DNA of 64,000 bases from Tsukamurella sputi (GTDB lineage: Bacteria > Actinomycetota > Actinomycetes > Mycobacteriales > Mycobacteriaceae): assembly GCF_007858445.1 (NCBI RefSeq), contig NZ_VIGV01000001.1, positions 124,001-188,000 of the forward strand. Reading direction: 5' to 3'. Each line of letters starts with the position of its first letter. Position 1 is the stretch's first letter. A program made the position numbers and the translations under genes. Of the stretch, positions 49,155 to 59,814 are shown piece by piece. Under the pieces are notes generated by a model. That model was not told the origin of the DNA. It saw only the letters and a list, made by a program, of their open reading frames with translations, and made no database searches.

Positions 49155-50641
49155 GATGCGTCCCCGAGGGCGCGGGCGGAGGCGGCGAAGGCATCGCCGC
49201 GGTGACCGTACGAGCGGAACATGTCGAGCGAGGCCGCCGCGGGCGCCAGCAGCACGACGGGCGCCGGGACCGGGCCCGATGCGGACGGGGTGGCCGGGAG
49301 CGCGGCGTCGGCGAGGCGGGCGGCTTCGCCGACGACCGTCGCCATCACCGCATCCGCATCGCCGGACACTCGAACATCGACTGCACCAGACGTCCCTACA
49401 GAACGGCTTGCATCATTAGTCACAGGAGACACAGGAACATCGTCGCCCGAAGACACCCGAACCACGGGGACATCGGGCGCGTGTCGCGCGAGTGAACCCG
49501 CGATTTCGTCCCGGTCCACGCCCAACAGCACCGCGCCCACGAGCCGGGACGCCACGCGCTGCACCAGCGGGTCGACGTCAGCGCCCTTGAGCTGACCGCC
49601 CGCGACCCACACCACCCGCTCGTGCGCCTCGATCGAGTTCAGTGCCGCGTGCGGGTTGGTGGCCTTGGAATCGTCGATGTAGGTGACGCCACGGACCTGC
49701 GCGACCGGCTCCGCGCGGTGCGCGCCCACCCGGAACGCGGCGAGCGCCTCGCCTGCTTGCGCCGCCGTCACGCCGACGGCCTGCGCCAGGGCGGTCGCCG
49801 CGAGGGCGTCCGCGATCCCGGCCGGTCCGCGCGGCGAGACCCGGTCGGCGGGCAGGATCGGGGCCCCCGCCGCGTCGACGAGGATGCCCTCGCGCACGCC
49901 GTACTCCCCCGCGCCGGGCTCCCCGGCGGTGAAGCCGACGGTGATGGCCCCTCGCAGGCCCGACGCCACCGGATCGTCGAGGCCGATCACGGCGAGTTCA
50001 CCGGACAGCGCCCGCGCCTTGTCGGCCGTGTACGCGGCCATCGAGCCGTGCCAGTCGAGGTGGTCCTCCGCGACGTTGAGCACGACGCCGGCGCGCGGCC
50101 GGACCGACGGGGCCCAGTGCAGCTGGAAAGAGGACATCTCGACGGCGAGCACGCGCGGGTCGGCGTCGTCGCCGATCGCGTCGATCACCGGGCGGCCGAT
50201 GTTGCCGCAGGCCACAGCCCGCGCTCCGGCCCGGAGCAGGATGGATTCGAGCATCTGCGTGGTCGTGGTCTTGCCGTTGGTGCCGGTCACCACGAGCCAG
50301 TCGCGCGGCGCCCCGAAGGCGCCGGCGCGGTCGATCCGCCAGGCCAGCTCGACGTCGCCGATCACCTCGACGCCCGCGGCCTGCGCCGCGACCACGACCG
50401 GGGCGGTGGGCCGGAAGCCCGGGGCGACGACGACCAGGTCGTAGCCGGACGGGTCGTGCCCGTCGAGATCGGCGACGACGATGCCCGGCATCTCGCCCGC
50501 GATCTTCTCCCGAGCGGCGGGCTTCCCGTCGGCGACGGTGACGGTGGCCCCGAGCCGGAGCAGGGCCCGGGCGACGGCGGGACCGGTCACACCCCCGCCC
50601 GCGACGAGGACGTGCGCGCCGGGGCCGGGGATCGTCGCCAT
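49151..50641 (-). CDS. murD: UDP-N-acetylmuramoylalanine-D-glutamate ligase
   Basis: A 496-residue ligase adding D-Glu. VLVAGGGVTGPAVARAL, the ATP site GTNGKTTTTQMLES and DSKATNPHAA are in place, as is AAASLDMFRSYGHRGD near the end. Between PVVRVSSG (about residue 400) and DADAVMATVVGEAA lies an extra stretch of about 30 residues rich in Ser/Val/Asp. The DNA there (about 49360-49470) is visibly less GC-rich than the rest, and a second Pro/Ser insert follows. Essential activity should be intact because no core motif is disrupted. Confidence 0.96.
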   Translation of the reverse strand: MATIPGPGAHVLVAGGGVTGPAVARALLRLGATVTVADGKPAAREKIAGEMPGIVVADLDGHDPSGYDLVVVAPGFRPTAPVVVAAQAAGVEVIGDVELAWRIDRAGAFGAPRDWLVVTGTNGKTTTTQMLESILLRAGARAVACGNIGRPVIDAIGDDADPRVLAVEMSSFQLHWAPSVRPRAGVVLNVAEDHLDWHGSMAAYTADKARALSGELAVIGLDDPVASGLRGAITVGFTAGEPGAGEYGVREGILVDAAGAPILPADRVSPRGPAGIADALAATALAQAVGVTAAQAGEALAAFRVGAHRAEPVAQVRGVTYIDDSKATNPHAALNSIEAHERVVWVAGGQLKGADVDPLVQRVASRLVGAVLLGVDRDEIAGSLARHAPDVPVVRVSSGDDVPVSPVTNDASRSVGTSGAVDVRVSGDADAVMATVVGEAARLADAALPATPSASGPVPAPVVLLAPAAASLDMFRSYGHRGDAFAASARALGDAS

Positions 50642-51721
50642 CTAGCCGACCGCGCCGGAGCCGAGGAACTCGGCGTAGAAGAGCACGAGGCCCAGGCCGC
50701 AGGCGATGGCGGTGAGCAGCCAGAACCGGATGATGACCGTGGTCTCCGCCCACCCGGAGAGCTCGAAGTGGTGGTGGAAGGGCGCCATCCGGAAGACGCG
50801 GCGTCCCGTCGAGCGGAAGACCGCGATCTGGACGACCACCGAGACCATCTCGGCCACGAACAGGGCGCCCAGCACGACGGCGAGCAGCTCGGTGCGGGTG
50901 GTGATCGACAGGCCGGCGAGCAGGCCGCCCAGCATCAGCGAACCGGTGTCACCCATGAAGATCTTGGCGGGCGCGGCGTTCGACCACAGGAAGCCGAGGC
51001 AGGCGCCGCCCGCGGCGACCGCGATGAGCGCGAGGTCGAGCGGATCGCGCACGTCGTAGCAGCCGGCGACCTGCTTCGTCTCGCAGGCGTAGCGGAACTG
51101 CCAGAAGCTGATGAGCACGTAGCTGCCGAGGACCATCGCCATGGAGCCGGCCGCGAGGCCGTCGAGGCCGTCGGTGAAGTTCACGGCGTTCGACCAGGCG
51201 GAGACGACGAACCAGCAGAAGATCACGAAGACGAAGGAGTACATCCACAGCGTGTTGATGTCGCGCGTGTAGCTGAGGAACTGGCTGGCCGGGCGCACGC
51301 CGTTCGCGTTGGGGAACTGCAGCACCAGCACGCCGAAGATCACCGCCGCGATCGTCTGCCCGACGGTCTTCGCGGTCTTGTTCAGGCCCAGGTTGCGCTG
51401 CTTGCGCACCTTGATGAAGTCGTCGAGGAAGCCGACGATCGCCAGCGAGGTCGCGAGGCCGAGGACCAGCAGGCCCGAGGCGCTGGGTCCCGGGCCGGAG
51501 TTCCAGCCGAGCAGGTGCGCGCCCAGGTAACCCGCCCACAGCGCCACGACGATCGCGACGCCGCCCATCGACGGGGTGCCGCGCTTCTTCTGGTGGCTCT
51601 GCGGCCCCTCGACGCGGATCTCCTGACCGAAGCCCTGCCGGGAGAAGACCCGGATCAGGACGGGTGTGAGCAGGATCGCCACGGCCAGCGAGATGCCGCC
51701 CGCGAACAGGATCTGGATCAC
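50642..51721 (-). CDS. mraY: Phospho-MurNAc-pentapeptide transferase
   Basis: A 359-residue membrane enzyme with ten predicted helices that makes lipid I from UDP-MurNAc-pentapeptide and undecaprenyl phosphate. [16 protein letters not shown] holds the catalytic aspartates, [13 protein letters not shown] binds nucleotide, and [12 protein letters not shown] is the His cluster. The TAG stop abuts the murD ATG with no gap, and the GTG start overlaps the murF stop. Confidence 0.97.
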   Translation of the reverse strand: MIQILFAGGISLAVAILLTPVLIRVFSRQGFGQEIRVEGPQSHQKKRGTPSMGGVAIVVALWAGYLGAHLLGWNSGPGPSASGLLVLGLATSLAIVGFLDDFIKVRKQRNLGLNKTAKTVGQTIAAVIFGVLVLQFPNANGVRPASQFLSYTRDINTLWMYSFVFVIFCWFVVSAWSNAVNFTDGLDGLAAGSMAMVLGSYVLISFWQFRYACETKQVAGCYDVRDPLDLALIAVAAGGACLGFLWSNAAPAKIFMGDTGSLMLGGLLAGLSITTRTELLAVVLGALFVAEMVSVVVQIAVFRSTGRRVFRMAPFHHHFELSGWAETTVIIRFWLLTAIACGLGLVLFYAEFLGSGAVG

Positions 51722-53289
51722 TTCGGTGACTCCCCGTTCTCGTGTTCATCGACTCGGTGTTCATCGGTGCGCGGGCCGGCCGTGCCCAGGTGCTCGGCGA
51801 CCTCCCACATCTTCTCGGACTTCGACGCCTTGACCAAAACGAGGTCGCCCGGCGCCAGCTCGGCGCGCAGCCGCTCGACGGCCTCCTCGCGCGTGTCCAC
51901 CCGCACGGCCTCACTGCCCCACGAGCCCTCCATCACGGCGCCCTGCCAGAGCGCGTGCACCGCGCGCGAGGTGCCGACGCAGATGGTCGAGGTGATGTCG
52001 AGCCGCACGAGGAAGCGGCCGAGCCGGTCGTGTTCGAGGATCGAGTCGTCGCCGAGCTCGCCCATCTCGCCCAGTACCGCGAAGGTCCGCCGGCGCTCAC
52101 GGCCGGGTAGGCGCTCCCCCGCCTCGTCGTGCTCGGACATGAGCACCAGGCTGCGGAGCGCGGCGCGCATCGCGTCGGGGTTGGCGTTGTAGGTGTCGTT
52201 GACGACGGTGACCCCGCCGTCGGTGGTGAACACGTCCATCCTGCGCGGGGACGCGGCCCCCGCGGCCGACAGCGCCTCGGCCACCTGGGCGACGCTCGCG
52301 CCGCATTCCAGGCCGACGGCCGCTGCGGCCAACGCGTTGTGCACCTGGTGTTCGCCGTGCACCTTGAGCGCGACGGGCGCCTCGCCCGACGGGGTGCGCA
52401 GGGTGAAGGAGGCGCGGGCCTGCCCGTCGATGCGCACGTCGACCGCGGCCACCTCGGCCCCTGCGGCACCGGATTCGCCGCCCGTGCCGCCCGTGCCGTA
52501 GAAGACCACCCGCGCCGCGGTCCTCGACGCCATGGCGGCCACGGCCGCGTCGTCCGCGTTGAGGATCGCGAGCCCGTCCGCCGGCAGCGCCTCGACCAGC
52601 TCTCCCTTCGCGCGGGCGATGGCCTCGCGGGAGCCGAACTCGCCGAGGTGGGCGGTACCGACGTTGAGCTCCACGCCGATCCGGGGCGGCGCGACCTTCG
52701 CCAGCGCGGCGATGTGCCCCTCGCCGCGGGCCGACATCTCCAGCACCAGGAACTTCGTCGACGCGGTGGCGCGCAGCGCGGTCCAGGGGTGGCCGATCTC
52801 GTTGTTGAAGGAGCCGGGCGGCGCCACGGTCTCGCCGAGCGGCCGCAGCACGGCGGCGATGAGGTCCTTGGTCGACGTCTTCCCCGCGGAGCCCGTGACG
52901 CCGACGACCGTCAGCCCGGCGGCGGCGAGGGCCTTCGTGCAGTGCGCGGCCAGGTCGCCGAGCGCCTTCAGCACCGCGGCGCCCGCGCCGTCGGTGTCGT
53001 TCTCGAGGGCCATCACGCGGTTGTCCGTCTCACCGGAGACGGGGACGACGATCGCCGGGACACCGACGGGCCGGGCGCCGAGCACCGCGACCGCACCCTT
53101 CTCGATCGCCGTCGCTGCGAAGTCGTGCCCGTCGACGCGGGCGCCGGGCAGCGCGAGGAACAGGCCGCCGGGGCCGATCTCGCGGGAGTCGAATTCGACG
53201 GTGCCGGTGACCTTCACCTCCGGGTCCGGCACGTCGTGCAGGGTGCCGCCGACGACGGCGGCGACCTCGCGCAGAGTGAGTTCGATCAT
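51718..53289 (-). CDS. murF: UDP-MurNAc-tripeptide:D-Ala-D-Ala ligase
   Basis: A 523-residue ligase that adds D-Ala-D-Ala, completing the pentapeptide. The ATP site is [30 protein letters not shown] is the family signature near the third domain. [13 protein letters not shown], typical of MurF, is also present. It overlaps mraY and murE by 4 bases each. Confidence 0.97.
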   Translation of the reverse strand: MIELTLREVAAVVGGTLHDVPDPEVKVTGTVEFDSREIGPGGLFLALPGARVDGHDFAATAIEKGAVAVLGARPVGVPAIVVPVSGETDNRVMALENDTDGAGAAVLKALGDLAAHCTKALAAAGLTVVGVTGSAGKTSTKDLIAAVLRPLGETVAPPGSFNNEIGHPWTALRATASTKFLVLEMSARGEGHIAALAKVAPPRIGVELNVGTAHLGEFGSREAIARAKGELVEALPADGLAILNADDAAVAAMASRTAARVVFYGTGGTGGESGAAGAEVAAVDVRIDGQARASFTLRTPSGEAPVALKVHGEHQVHNALAAAAVGLECGASVAQVAEALSAAGAASPRRMDVFTTDGGVTVVNDTYNANPDAMRAALRSLVLMSEHDEAGERLPGRERRRTFAVLGEMGELGDDSILEHDRLGRFLVRLDITSTICVGTSRAVHALWQGAVMEGSWGSEAVRVDTREEAVERLRAELAPGDLVLVKASKSEKMWEVAEHLGTAGPRTDEHRVDEHENGESPK

Positions 53290-54842
53290 GCGCGGGCCTC
53301 CCCCGCGGCACGCGCCTCGAGCGCGGCCGCCACCTCGTCACGATCGTCGAAGGGGTGCTTGACGCCGTCGATCTCCTGGCCGGCCTCGTGCCCCTTGCCG
53401 GCGACGAGCACCACGTCGCCGGTGCGGGCCCAATTCACGGCCTCGACGATGGCGGCGCGCCGGTCGCCCACCTCGCGCACCTCGCCGCCGCCGACGACGG
53501 CGCGCGCACCCGCGAGCACGGCGGCGCGGATCGCGGCCGGATCCTCGGTGCGCGGGTTGTCGTCGGTGACGATCACCAGCTCGGCGGCGCGCGCCGCGGC
53601 CTCGCCCATGAGCGGCCGCTTGCCGCGGTCGCGGTCGCCACCCGCGCCCACGACGACGACGATGCGGCCGGCGGTCTGCCCGCGCAGCGTCGCGATCACG
53701 GCGTCGAGCGCGGCGGGCTTGTGCGCGTAGTCCACGACGGCGAGGAAGTCCTGGCCGCGGTCGATGCGCTGCACCCGGCCGGGCACGGCGACGGCGCCGA
53801 TCCCGCGGATCGCGTCGGCCAGCGGCACGCCGGCCTCCTGGGCGATGACCAGCGCCAGCGCGGCGTTGGCGACGTTGTAGGCGCCGGGCAGGCCGACGAC
53901 GGCGGAGTAGCTCTGCCCGTCCGGGCCGCTGAGGGTGAACCGCTGGGTGCCGTCGGAGTGCGCCGCGACCTCGCCGGCGGTCCAGTCGGCCGGCCCCGTG
54001 GTGGCGACGGTGACCAGCGGCAGCCCGGCTGCGCGACGCAGCTCGGCCATGCGGTGGCCCCACTCGTCGTCGACGCAGATCACCGCGCGCTCACAGGCCT
54101 CCGGCCCGATGAAGAGCAACGACTTCGCAGCGAAGTAGTCCTCCATCGTGGGGTGGTAGTCCAGGTGGTCCTGGCTGAGATTGGTGAACGCGCCCACCGC
54201 GAACCGGCTGCCGCCCGCGCGGTTCTGCGACAGGGCGTGCGAGCTGACCTCCATGACCGTCGCGGTCACGCCGCGCTCCACCATGGACGCGAACAGCCCC
54301 TGCAGCGCGGTGCCCTCGGGCGTGGTGAGCGAGCTCGGGACGTCCACCCCCGCGATCCGGGTCCCGACGGTGCCGATCAACCCCGTCGGGTTGCCGCCCG
54401 CCGCGAGCGCCGCCTCGACCAGGTAGCTGGTGGTGGTCTTGCCGGACGTGCCGGTGATGCCGACGAGCGTCATCCGCGTCGACGGTGCGCCGTAGACGAC
54501 GGCAGCGACGGGGCCGAGGACCGAGCGCGGGTCGGCGTGCAGCAGGACGGGGACGTCGAGGCCGTCCTCGGCGAGGAGCGCGGCACCGTCGGCGTCGGTG
54601 AGGACCGCCACGGCCCCCGCCTCGATCGCGCCGGCGGCGAAGCGTGCGCCGTGCGTGGCGGTGCCGGGGACGGCGCAGAAGAGGTCGCCCGGGCGCGCGT
54701 CCTGAGCGCGCACCGTCGCCCCCGTCAGCAGGACGCCGGCGGCGTCCGCGCCGGCGAGGGTGACGCCCGCGACCTGCGCTACGACCTCGGCCGGCGTGGC
54801 TCCGCGGGAATGAGCTGGACGTGTGAGAGTCGATTCGGGCAC
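53286..54842 (-). CDS. murE: UDP-MurNAc-Ala-Glu:meso-diaminopimelate ligase
   Basis: A 518-residue ligase adding the third residue of the stem peptide. The ATP site is GITGTSGKTTTSY. SLTTPEGTALQ and SQDHLDYHPTM are conserved. The substrate-specificity motif DDNPRTEDP (DNPR) indicates meso-diaminopimelate rather than lysine, as expected for Mycobacteriales. A 24-base gap separates it from pbpB. Confidence 0.96.
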   Translation of the reverse strand: MPESTLTRPAHSRGATPAEVVAQVAGVTLAGADAAGVLLTGATVRAQDARPGDLFCAVPGTATHGARFAAGAIEAGAVAVLTDADGAALLAEDGLDVPVLLHADPRSVLGPVAAVVYGAPSTRMTLVGITGTSGKTTTSYLVEAALAAGGNPTGLIGTVGTRIAGVDVPSSLTTPEGTALQGLFASMVERGVTATVMEVSSHALSQNRAGGSRFAVGAFTNLSQDHLDYHPTMEDYFAAKSLLFIGPEACERAVICVDDEWGHRMAELRRAAGLPLVTVATTGPADWTAGEVAAHSDGTQRFTLSGPDGQSYSAVVGLPGAYNVANAALALVIAQEAGVPLADAIRGIGAVAVPGRVQRIDRGQDFLAVVDYAHKPAALDAVIATLRGQTAGRIVVVVGAGGDRDRGKRPLMGEAAARAAELVIVTDDNPRTEDPAAIRAAVLAGARAVVGGGEVREVGDRRAAIVEAVNWARTGDVVLVAGKGHEAGQEIDGVKHPFDDRDEVAAALEARAAGEARA

Positions 54843-54866
54843 CGGTAGATCCTACCCGTCGGTTAA

Positions 54867-56822
54867 CTACTTCCCGGCCACCAGCGTCAACGGTTGCGCG
54901 GGCGGCGAGAGCGGGACGCCGTACTTCTGCAGCAGGAACGAGGCGATGTCGTGGAACAGCGGCGCCGCGGACTGCCCGCCGGTGCCGTCGGAGCTCCGGG
55001 TGGGCGCGTCCATCATCAGGCCGATCACGAAGCGCGGGTCGTTCGTCGGGGCGACGCCCGCGAAGGTGATGTTGTACAGCGAGTTCGAGTACGCCTTCGT
55101 CACCGGATCGACCTGCTGCGCGGTGCCGGTCTTACCGCTGATCTGGTAGCCCTCGACCGCACCGGGCGCGCCGGTGCCCTGCTGGTAGCCCATGGGGTCC
55201 TTCTGCAGCGCGGCGCGGAACATGTCCAGCACGGTGCGGGCGGTCTCGGGGCTCATCACCCGGACCGGCTCGGCGCCGGAGGCGGGGTCGGCGGCACCGT
55301 CGACCTCCTTGATGATGCGCGGCGGGATCCGCACCCCGTCGTTGGCGAGCGCCTGGTACATCCCCGCCATCTGGAGCACCGTCATCGACAGGCCCTGGCC
55401 GATCGGCAGATTGGCGAACGTGCCGCCGGACCACTGGTTGCGCGCGGGGACCGCGCCCCCGGATTCGCCGGGCAGGCCGACGCCGGTCGCCTGGCCGAGA
55501 CCGAAGCGGTTCACGTAGTCGGCGAAGGCGTCCTCACCGACGCGCTGCGCGAGCATCAGGGTGCCGACGTTGGACGACTTACCGAAGACGCCGGTGGTGG
55601 TGTACGGCTCGGTGCCGTGCGCCCACGCGTCCTTGACGGTGACGCCCGCCATCCGGATCTGGCCGGGGACCTGCAGCACCTCGTCGGGCTTGGTCTTCCC
55701 GCCGTCGATCGCGGCCACGGCGGTGATCAGCTTGTTCACCGAGCCGGGCTCGAAGGGCGTGGTCACGGCGAGGTTGCCGGTGCGCGCCGAGGCCGCCTGA
55801 TTGTTCATCCCGAGCGACGGGTTGAAGGTGTTGTCCACGCCCATCGCGAGCACCTGGCCGGTCTTGGAATCGAGCACCACCGCCTGCACGCTCTTCGCGC
55901 CGGACTTGGCCTTCGCCTGCGCGACGGCCTGCTGCACGAAGAACTGGACGTCGTTGTCGAGGGTCAGCACGATGCGCGCACCGTTCGCGGCGGGATGGAC
56001 ATCGCGGGTGCTGCCGGGGATGACGGCGTTGTCGGAGCCGCGGTCGTAGGTCCGCGAGCCGTCGGTGCCGGCGAGGATCGAATCGAGGGAGGACTCGAGA
56101 CCGATGAGGCCCTGTCCCTCGAAGCCGGTGGTACCCACGATGTTCGCCGCGAGCGAGCCGCCCGGGTAGTTGCGGATCGACTGTCGCTCGGCGCCGACCT
56201 CCTCGTACTCGTCGGTGATCGCGGACGCCTTGGCGGGGTCCACTCCCCGGGCCAGGTAGACGAAGGTGTCGTTGCCGCGCATCTGCTCGAGCAGCTTCTG
56301 CTCGTTCACGGAGTCTCCGAGGACGGAGACGATCTTCTTGGCGATCTGCTGCAGCCGGTCGTCGACGGTGACGGGATCGTCGGACTTCGGGTTCTCCTTC
56401 TTCGCCTCGACCGCCTTGTCGTACTTCTCCTGGATCTGCTTGCGCACGATCACGGGCTGCATGGTCAGCGACTTCGCCTCCATGGTGAAGGCGATCGGCT
56501 GCCCGGAGCGGTCGGTGATCGATCCGCGCACGGCCGGCAACACCTCCTTGACCTGGCGCTGGCTCTCGGCCTTCGCGGAGAGCGACGGCGCCTGCACGAA
56601 CTGGACCACGCCGAGCCACATCGCGATGACGGCGAAGACCGCCACGATCACCCAGCCGCCGAGCCGGGCGCGGCCGGTGAAGGCGGTGGACACCTCCGGC
56701 ACCCGTCCGCCCTTGACGCGGGCGCGGGCCGACTGCGGTCCGGGCTTCGGTGCGGCCGTGCGGGCCGAGCCGGAGCGCGCGGTCGGCCGGGTCTTCGTCG
56801 GCTGGCGCTGGGCGCGGGTCAC
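54867..56822 (-). CDS. pbpB: Class B penicillin-binding protein (septal transpeptidase, FtsI/PbpB)
   Basis: A 651-residue division transpeptidase. A basic cytoplasmic N-terminus precedes one membrane helix (about 55-75, GGWVIVAVFAVIAMWLGVV). The dimerisation domain follows. The penicillin-binding domain has the acyl-serine motif SVNK (in FEPGSVNKLI), SSN (in GKSSNVGT) and KTG (in SGKTGTAQQ). It crosslinks septal peptidoglycan with FtsW. The GTG start overlaps the ftsL-like stop. Confidence 0.95.
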   Translation of the reverse strand: MTRAQRQPTKTRPTARSGSARTAAPKPGPQSARARVKGGRVPEVSTAFTGRARLGGWVIVAVFAVIAMWLGVVQFVQAPSLSAKAESQRQVKEVLPAVRGSITDRSGQPIAFTMEAKSLTMQPVIVRKQIQEKYDKAVEAKKENPKSDDPVTVDDRLQQIAKKIVSVLGDSVNEQKLLEQMRGNDTFVYLARGVDPAKASAITDEYEEVGAERQSIRNYPGGSLAANIVGTTGFEGQGLIGLESSLDSILAGTDGSRTYDRGSDNAVIPGSTRDVHPAANGARIVLTLDNDVQFFVQQAVAQAKAKSGAKSVQAVVLDSKTGQVLAMGVDNTFNPSLGMNNQAASARTGNLAVTTPFEPGSVNKLITAVAAIDGGKTKPDEVLQVPGQIRMAGVTVKDAWAHGTEPYTTTGVFGKSSNVGTLMLAQRVGEDAFADYVNRFGLGQATGVGLPGESGGAVPARNQWSGGTFANLPIGQGLSMTVLQMAGMYQALANDGVRIPPRIIKEVDGAADPASGAEPVRVMSPETARTVLDMFRAALQKDPMGYQQGTGAPGAVEGYQISGKTGTAQQVDPVTKAYSNSLYNITFAGVAPTNDPRFVIGLMMDAPTRSSDGTGGQSAAPLFHDIASFLLQKYGVPLSPPAQPLTLVAGK

Positions 56823-57685
56823 CGGGGCGTCCCCTGCACCGGTGCCTGCGGCGCCGGGCTCGGGGTCGGTGCCGCGGCCGGGTTCTGCGCCGGGCTCGGG
56901 GCGGGGCTCTGAGCGGCCGGCGACGGTACGGTCGTCGGCGCGTTCACGACGGTCGGGCTGCCGGGGTTCATGGTGACCAATTGTTCCCCGCCCGCAGGCG
57001 CGGGCCCGGGATTCCCGGCGACCGGCGTGCCGGATCCGTTGGACGTGGCGCCGCTCGGATCACTCGTGCGCTGGGCCGGCGGATTCAGCGGGGGCTTGGC
57101 GGCGCCGGTCGCGGGTGCGGGCTTGCCGACGACGACCACCGCGCCGCCCTCCTTGCCGACGAGCACCGGGACCGTGCCGGCCGGGATCATGCCGAGGGCC
57201 GTCGCGCGCTCGGCGAGGCCGGGTGCGCTCTCCCCCGACTTCACGTCGCGCTCGAGCGCCGCCTTCTGCTCGGAGAGGGAGGTGTTCACGGCCTCCCGCT
57301 TGCGGAGGTCGTAGGAGTTCTCGGCGCTCCCGGTGGACAGCCACAGGGTCAGGCCCAGGCCCGCGCAGACCAGCGCGATCAGGGCCAGCACGAAGGGAAC
57401 GCGGCGCACCACGCCCGCGGGCCGGGGCAACCGGGACAGGATCCCGGTGGATTCTGCGGCGTCGCGGTGGCGCCGCAGCGCGCGCTCGGCCGGGGTCTCC
57501 CGCAGGGTGCCGCCCGCGTCGAGGACGGCACGCTGCTGCTCCAGGCGCTTCTGCCGGCGTTCCAGGGCGCGCTGCGCGGAGCTCGACCGGGGCCGCGAGG
57601 TGTCGCGGTCGTCGCGGCGCGCCGGAGCCCGCCGGGTCCGGGTGTCCGGAGTCGACGGTGCCTGGGTCACGTTCGGTGCGGTCAT
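56819..57685 (-). CDS. ftsL: FtsL-like bitopic divisome protein
   Basis: A 288-residue protein in the ftsL position between rsmH and pbpB. A basic, Arg-rich cytoplasmic N-terminus (about 100 residues) is followed by one helix ([20 protein letters not shown]) and a short coiled coil ([20 protein letters not shown]). Then comes [19 protein letters not shown], as in FtsL/DivIC proteins, and a Pro/Ala-rich extracellular tail of about 110 residues (Rv2164c has a similar Pro-rich layout, from memory). Sequence identity to FtsL cannot be shown by eye; topology and place support it. Confidence 0.8.
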   Translation of the reverse strand: MTAPNVTQAPSTPDTRTRRAPARRDDRDTSRPRSSSAQRALERRQKRLEQQRAVLDAGGTLRETPAERALRRHRDAAESTGILSRLPRPAGVVRRVPFVLALIALVCAGLGLTLWLSTGSAENSYDLRKREAVNTSLSEQKAALERDVKSGESAPGLAERATALGMIPAGTVPVLVGKEGGAVVVVGKPAPATGAAKPPLNPPAQRTSDPSGATSNGSGTPVAGNPGPAPAGGEQLVTMNPGSPTVVNAPTTVPSPAAQSPAPSPAQNPAAAPTPSPAPQAPVQGTPR

Positions 57686-58689
57686 CGCGCGCTCCTCGTG
57701 CTGCGGGTCCGGTCGGTGGGGTTCTCGAGACGACGTGCCGCGCGCATGCGCACGGGGGCCGCCCGCTGGTTCTCCGCGATCTCGTCGTCGGTGGCGCGCT
57801 CGGCACCGCGGGTGAGCAGTTCGAAGGTCGCGCCGGTGCCGGGCAGTTCGACGGGGAGCCCGGCGGGCGTGGTCGACCGCGTGCGCTCGGTGAGCGCGGC
57901 CTTGACGATGCGGTCCTCGAGCGACTGATAGCTCAGGAAGACGATCCGGCCGTCGGGGGCGAGCGCATCGAGTCCCTGCGGGACCGCGGCCTCCAGCGAG
58001 GCAAGCTCGGCGTTGACCTCGATGCGCAGGGCCTGGAAGGTGCGCTTGGCGGGATGCCCTCCCGTGCGCCGGGCCGGCGCGGGGATCGTCGCGTAGAGGA
58101 GTTCCACGAGTCGCCCGCTGGTGGTGAAGGGCTCCTTCTCGCGCTCCTTGAGGACCGCCGAGGCGATCTTGCCGGCGAAGCGCTCGTCGCCGTAACGCTG
58201 CAGGATCCGTGCGAGATCGCCGTGGGAGTAGGTGTTGAGCACGTCGGCCGCGGTCAGCGGGTCCTCGGCGTTCATCCGCATGTCGAGCGGCGCGTCGACG
58301 GAGTAGGCGAAGCCGCGCTCGGGCCGGTCGAGCTGCATGGACGAGACCCCGAGGTCGAACAGGATCGCGTCGACGCCCGGCCCCCCGGCCGCCCGCGAGA
58401 GGCCCAGCTCGTCGAGGGCGTCGGCCATGCCGTCGTAGCGGGTGTGGACGGGGATGAAGCGGTCACCGAAACGGGCCAGTCGCGCGCCGGCGATCTCGTG
58501 CGCATCGGTGTCGCGATCGAGGCCGACGACACGGGCCTGCGGAAAGGATTCGAGGATGAGCTCGGAGTGCCCGCCCGCGCCGAGCGTGGCGTCCACGTAG
58601 ACGGCGCCGTCGTGCTGCAGGGCCGGGGCGAGGAGCTCGCGCACGCGGGTCGCGAGGACCGGCACGTGGCCGAAGAACTCGTCGGACAT
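57682..58689 (-). CDS. rsmH: 16S rRNA (cytosine-1402-N4)-methyltransferase
   Basis: A 335-residue SAM-dependent methyltransferase modifying C1402 of 16S rRNA. It begins [16 protein letters not shown]; the SAM site is [15 protein letters not shown], and [19 protein letters not shown] is characteristic. The ATG at 58687-58689 follows GGAGGAG, so six upstream codons in the open frame are dropped. Its stop overlaps the ftsL-like start (ATGA). Confidence 0.96.
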   Translation of the reverse strand: MSDEFFGHVPVLATRVRELLAPALQHDGAVYVDATLGAGGHSELILESFPQARVVGLDRDTDAHEIAGARLARFGDRFIPVHTRYDGMADALDELGLSRAAGGPGVDAILFDLGVSSMQLDRPERGFAYSVDAPLDMRMNAEDPLTAADVLNTYSHGDLARILQRYGDERFAGKIASAVLKEREKEPFTTSGRLVELLYATIPAPARRTGGHPAKRTFQALRIEVNAELASLEAAVPQGLDALAPDGRIVFLSYQSLEDRIVKAALTERTRSTTPAGLPVELPGTGATFELLTRGAERATDDEIAENQRAAPVRMRAARRLENPTDRTRSTRSAR

Positions 58690-58823
58690 GGCTCCTCCAG
58701 GGCACACGGTGGCGTTCGGTGGGTTCTGGCGGATGGAACGGGGTCCCCGCCCGACCCGTACCTGGCGTTGGGGAAGTACGTCAGGGCCGGTTCGGGCGCA
58801 GGCCTCGGTCCACCTCGACCGGG

Positions 58824-58839
58824 CCGCGCGAGAGCGCGG
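58824..58839. repeat. Short hairpin just after mraZ
   Basis: CCGCGC-GAGA-GCGCGG follows the mraZ stop by 4 bases on the minus strand. It could slow or process the transcript before rsmH, which starts about 150 bases further on. No T-run is present, so it is not called a terminator. Confidence 0.35.
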
Positions 58840-58842
58840 TTG

Positions 58843-59274
58843 TCAGAAGATCGCCTTGAGCGATTCGGACTGCGGCTGTGCGTAGTCGTCTTCGTGCTGT
58901 GCCTGGTAGGCGTCCCACGCCTCCGCGTCCCAGATCTCCAGGAACCTCCGCGATCCGACGACGACGCACTCCTTGGTCAGGCCTGCGTAGCGCCGGTGAT
59001 CGGCCGAGAGCGAGATCCGACCTTGAGAATCGGGCCGCTGATCGTCCGAGCTGGCGAAGAAGTTGCGGTAGAAGGCGCGTCCCGCTGGGTCGGTCCATTC
59101 GATGGCATCCGCCTTCTCGGCGATGCGCTCGAACTCCGCCTTCGGGTACACCGTGAGGCTTCGATCCTGTCCTTTCGTGATCGTCAGCCCACCCGCCAGT
59201 TCCTCGCGGTACTTCGCGGGGAGGGTGAGCCGTCCCTTGTCGTCGAGCTTCGGCGTGTAGGTACCCGTGAACAT
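58843..59274 (-). CDS. mraZ: Transcriptional regulator MraZ
   Basis: A 143-residue DNA-binding protein made of two SpoVT/AbrB-like repeats; it forms rings and represses its own dcw operon. [19 protein letters not shown] is the first repeat and [20 protein letters not shown] begins the second (DxKGR and DSQGR motifs). The ATG at 59272-59274 follows GGGAGGTGA; 12 more codons upstream are open but not family-like. It is the first gene of the dcw cluster. Confidence 0.96.
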   Translation of the reverse strand: MFTGTYTPKLDDKGRLTLPAKYREELAGGLTITKGQDRSLTVYPKAEFERIAEKADAIEWTDPAGRAFYRNFFASSDDQRPDSQGRISLSADHRRYAGLTKECVVVGSRRFLEIWDAEAWDAYQAQHEDDYAQPQSESLKAIF

Positions 59275-59340
59275 CACGGTCACCTCCCGCCTACCCCGAG
59301 GGGTTGTCACTGGATCGAGACTTCAGACTATCGCGTCTTT

Positions 59341-59386
59341 CTCCAGTGCGCCCCACATTACCCCACTGTTCTCCACTTTCAACCAC
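59341..59386 (-). promoter_or_regulatory. MraZ-type box array before mraZ
   Basis: On the minus strand the hexamers GTGGTT (59381-59386), GTGGAG (59371-59376), GTGGGG (59361-59366), GTGGGG (59351-59356) and CTGGAG (59341-59346) recur at exactly 10-base steps. TGGG-type direct repeats one helical turn apart are what MraZ binds in other bacteria. The array is 67-112 bases before the mraZ start. Confidence 0.75.
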
Positions 59387-59436
59387 ATCGCCGCGCGTTT
59401 CGCGGCGTTTTCTCAGAGTTGTGGCAGGTCAAACGC

Positions 59437-59600
59437 GTGGTGCGAAGTGGGGGGCGCGAAACGCACCGGCGTGGCGAACTTCGTCACACCCGCGGTCAAG
59501 CGTCGCGATCAGCGCGACTGGGGTGACGACTGGGACTGGATTGACACCAGCTGGGCACACGGTGGGGAGATGTGGGGAATCTCAGTGGGGTGAAGTGGGG
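59437..59600 (+). repeat. Second GTGGGG array, opposite strand
   Basis: On the plus strand GTGGTG (59437) and GTGGGG (59447) are 10 bases apart; GTGGGG recurs at 59562, 59572, 59585 and 59595 (steps of 10, 13 and 10). These are the same hexamers as the mraZ-proximal array, but they face away from mraZ. The last four also place four GGGG runs within 37 bases, which could form a G-quadruplex. No protein gene is nearby on this strand. Confidence 0.5.
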
Positions 59601-59814
59601 AGCCCGGGAAACGGCGTGGTCGCAGCGGTGGGACGCAGCAGGTATCACGCGCTGCGGGTAGGCGGCCGGCTCGCAGCGAGCACCTCGCGCAGGCCGCTGC
59701 GAATCCACGGCTGAGACGCACACGAGGCCACATCTGACCTCCTGTTCAGTTGAGCCGTGGATTCACAGCGGGCGAGGTCGCGAGACCCCGGCGATTTCGC
59801 TCACAGCGCAACGA

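Noticed and set aside
59304-59733. Short frames on both strands between mraZ and the DUF3040 gene
   Set aside because: They overlap the box arrays, are Arg/Ser-rich shadows and lack ribosome sites.
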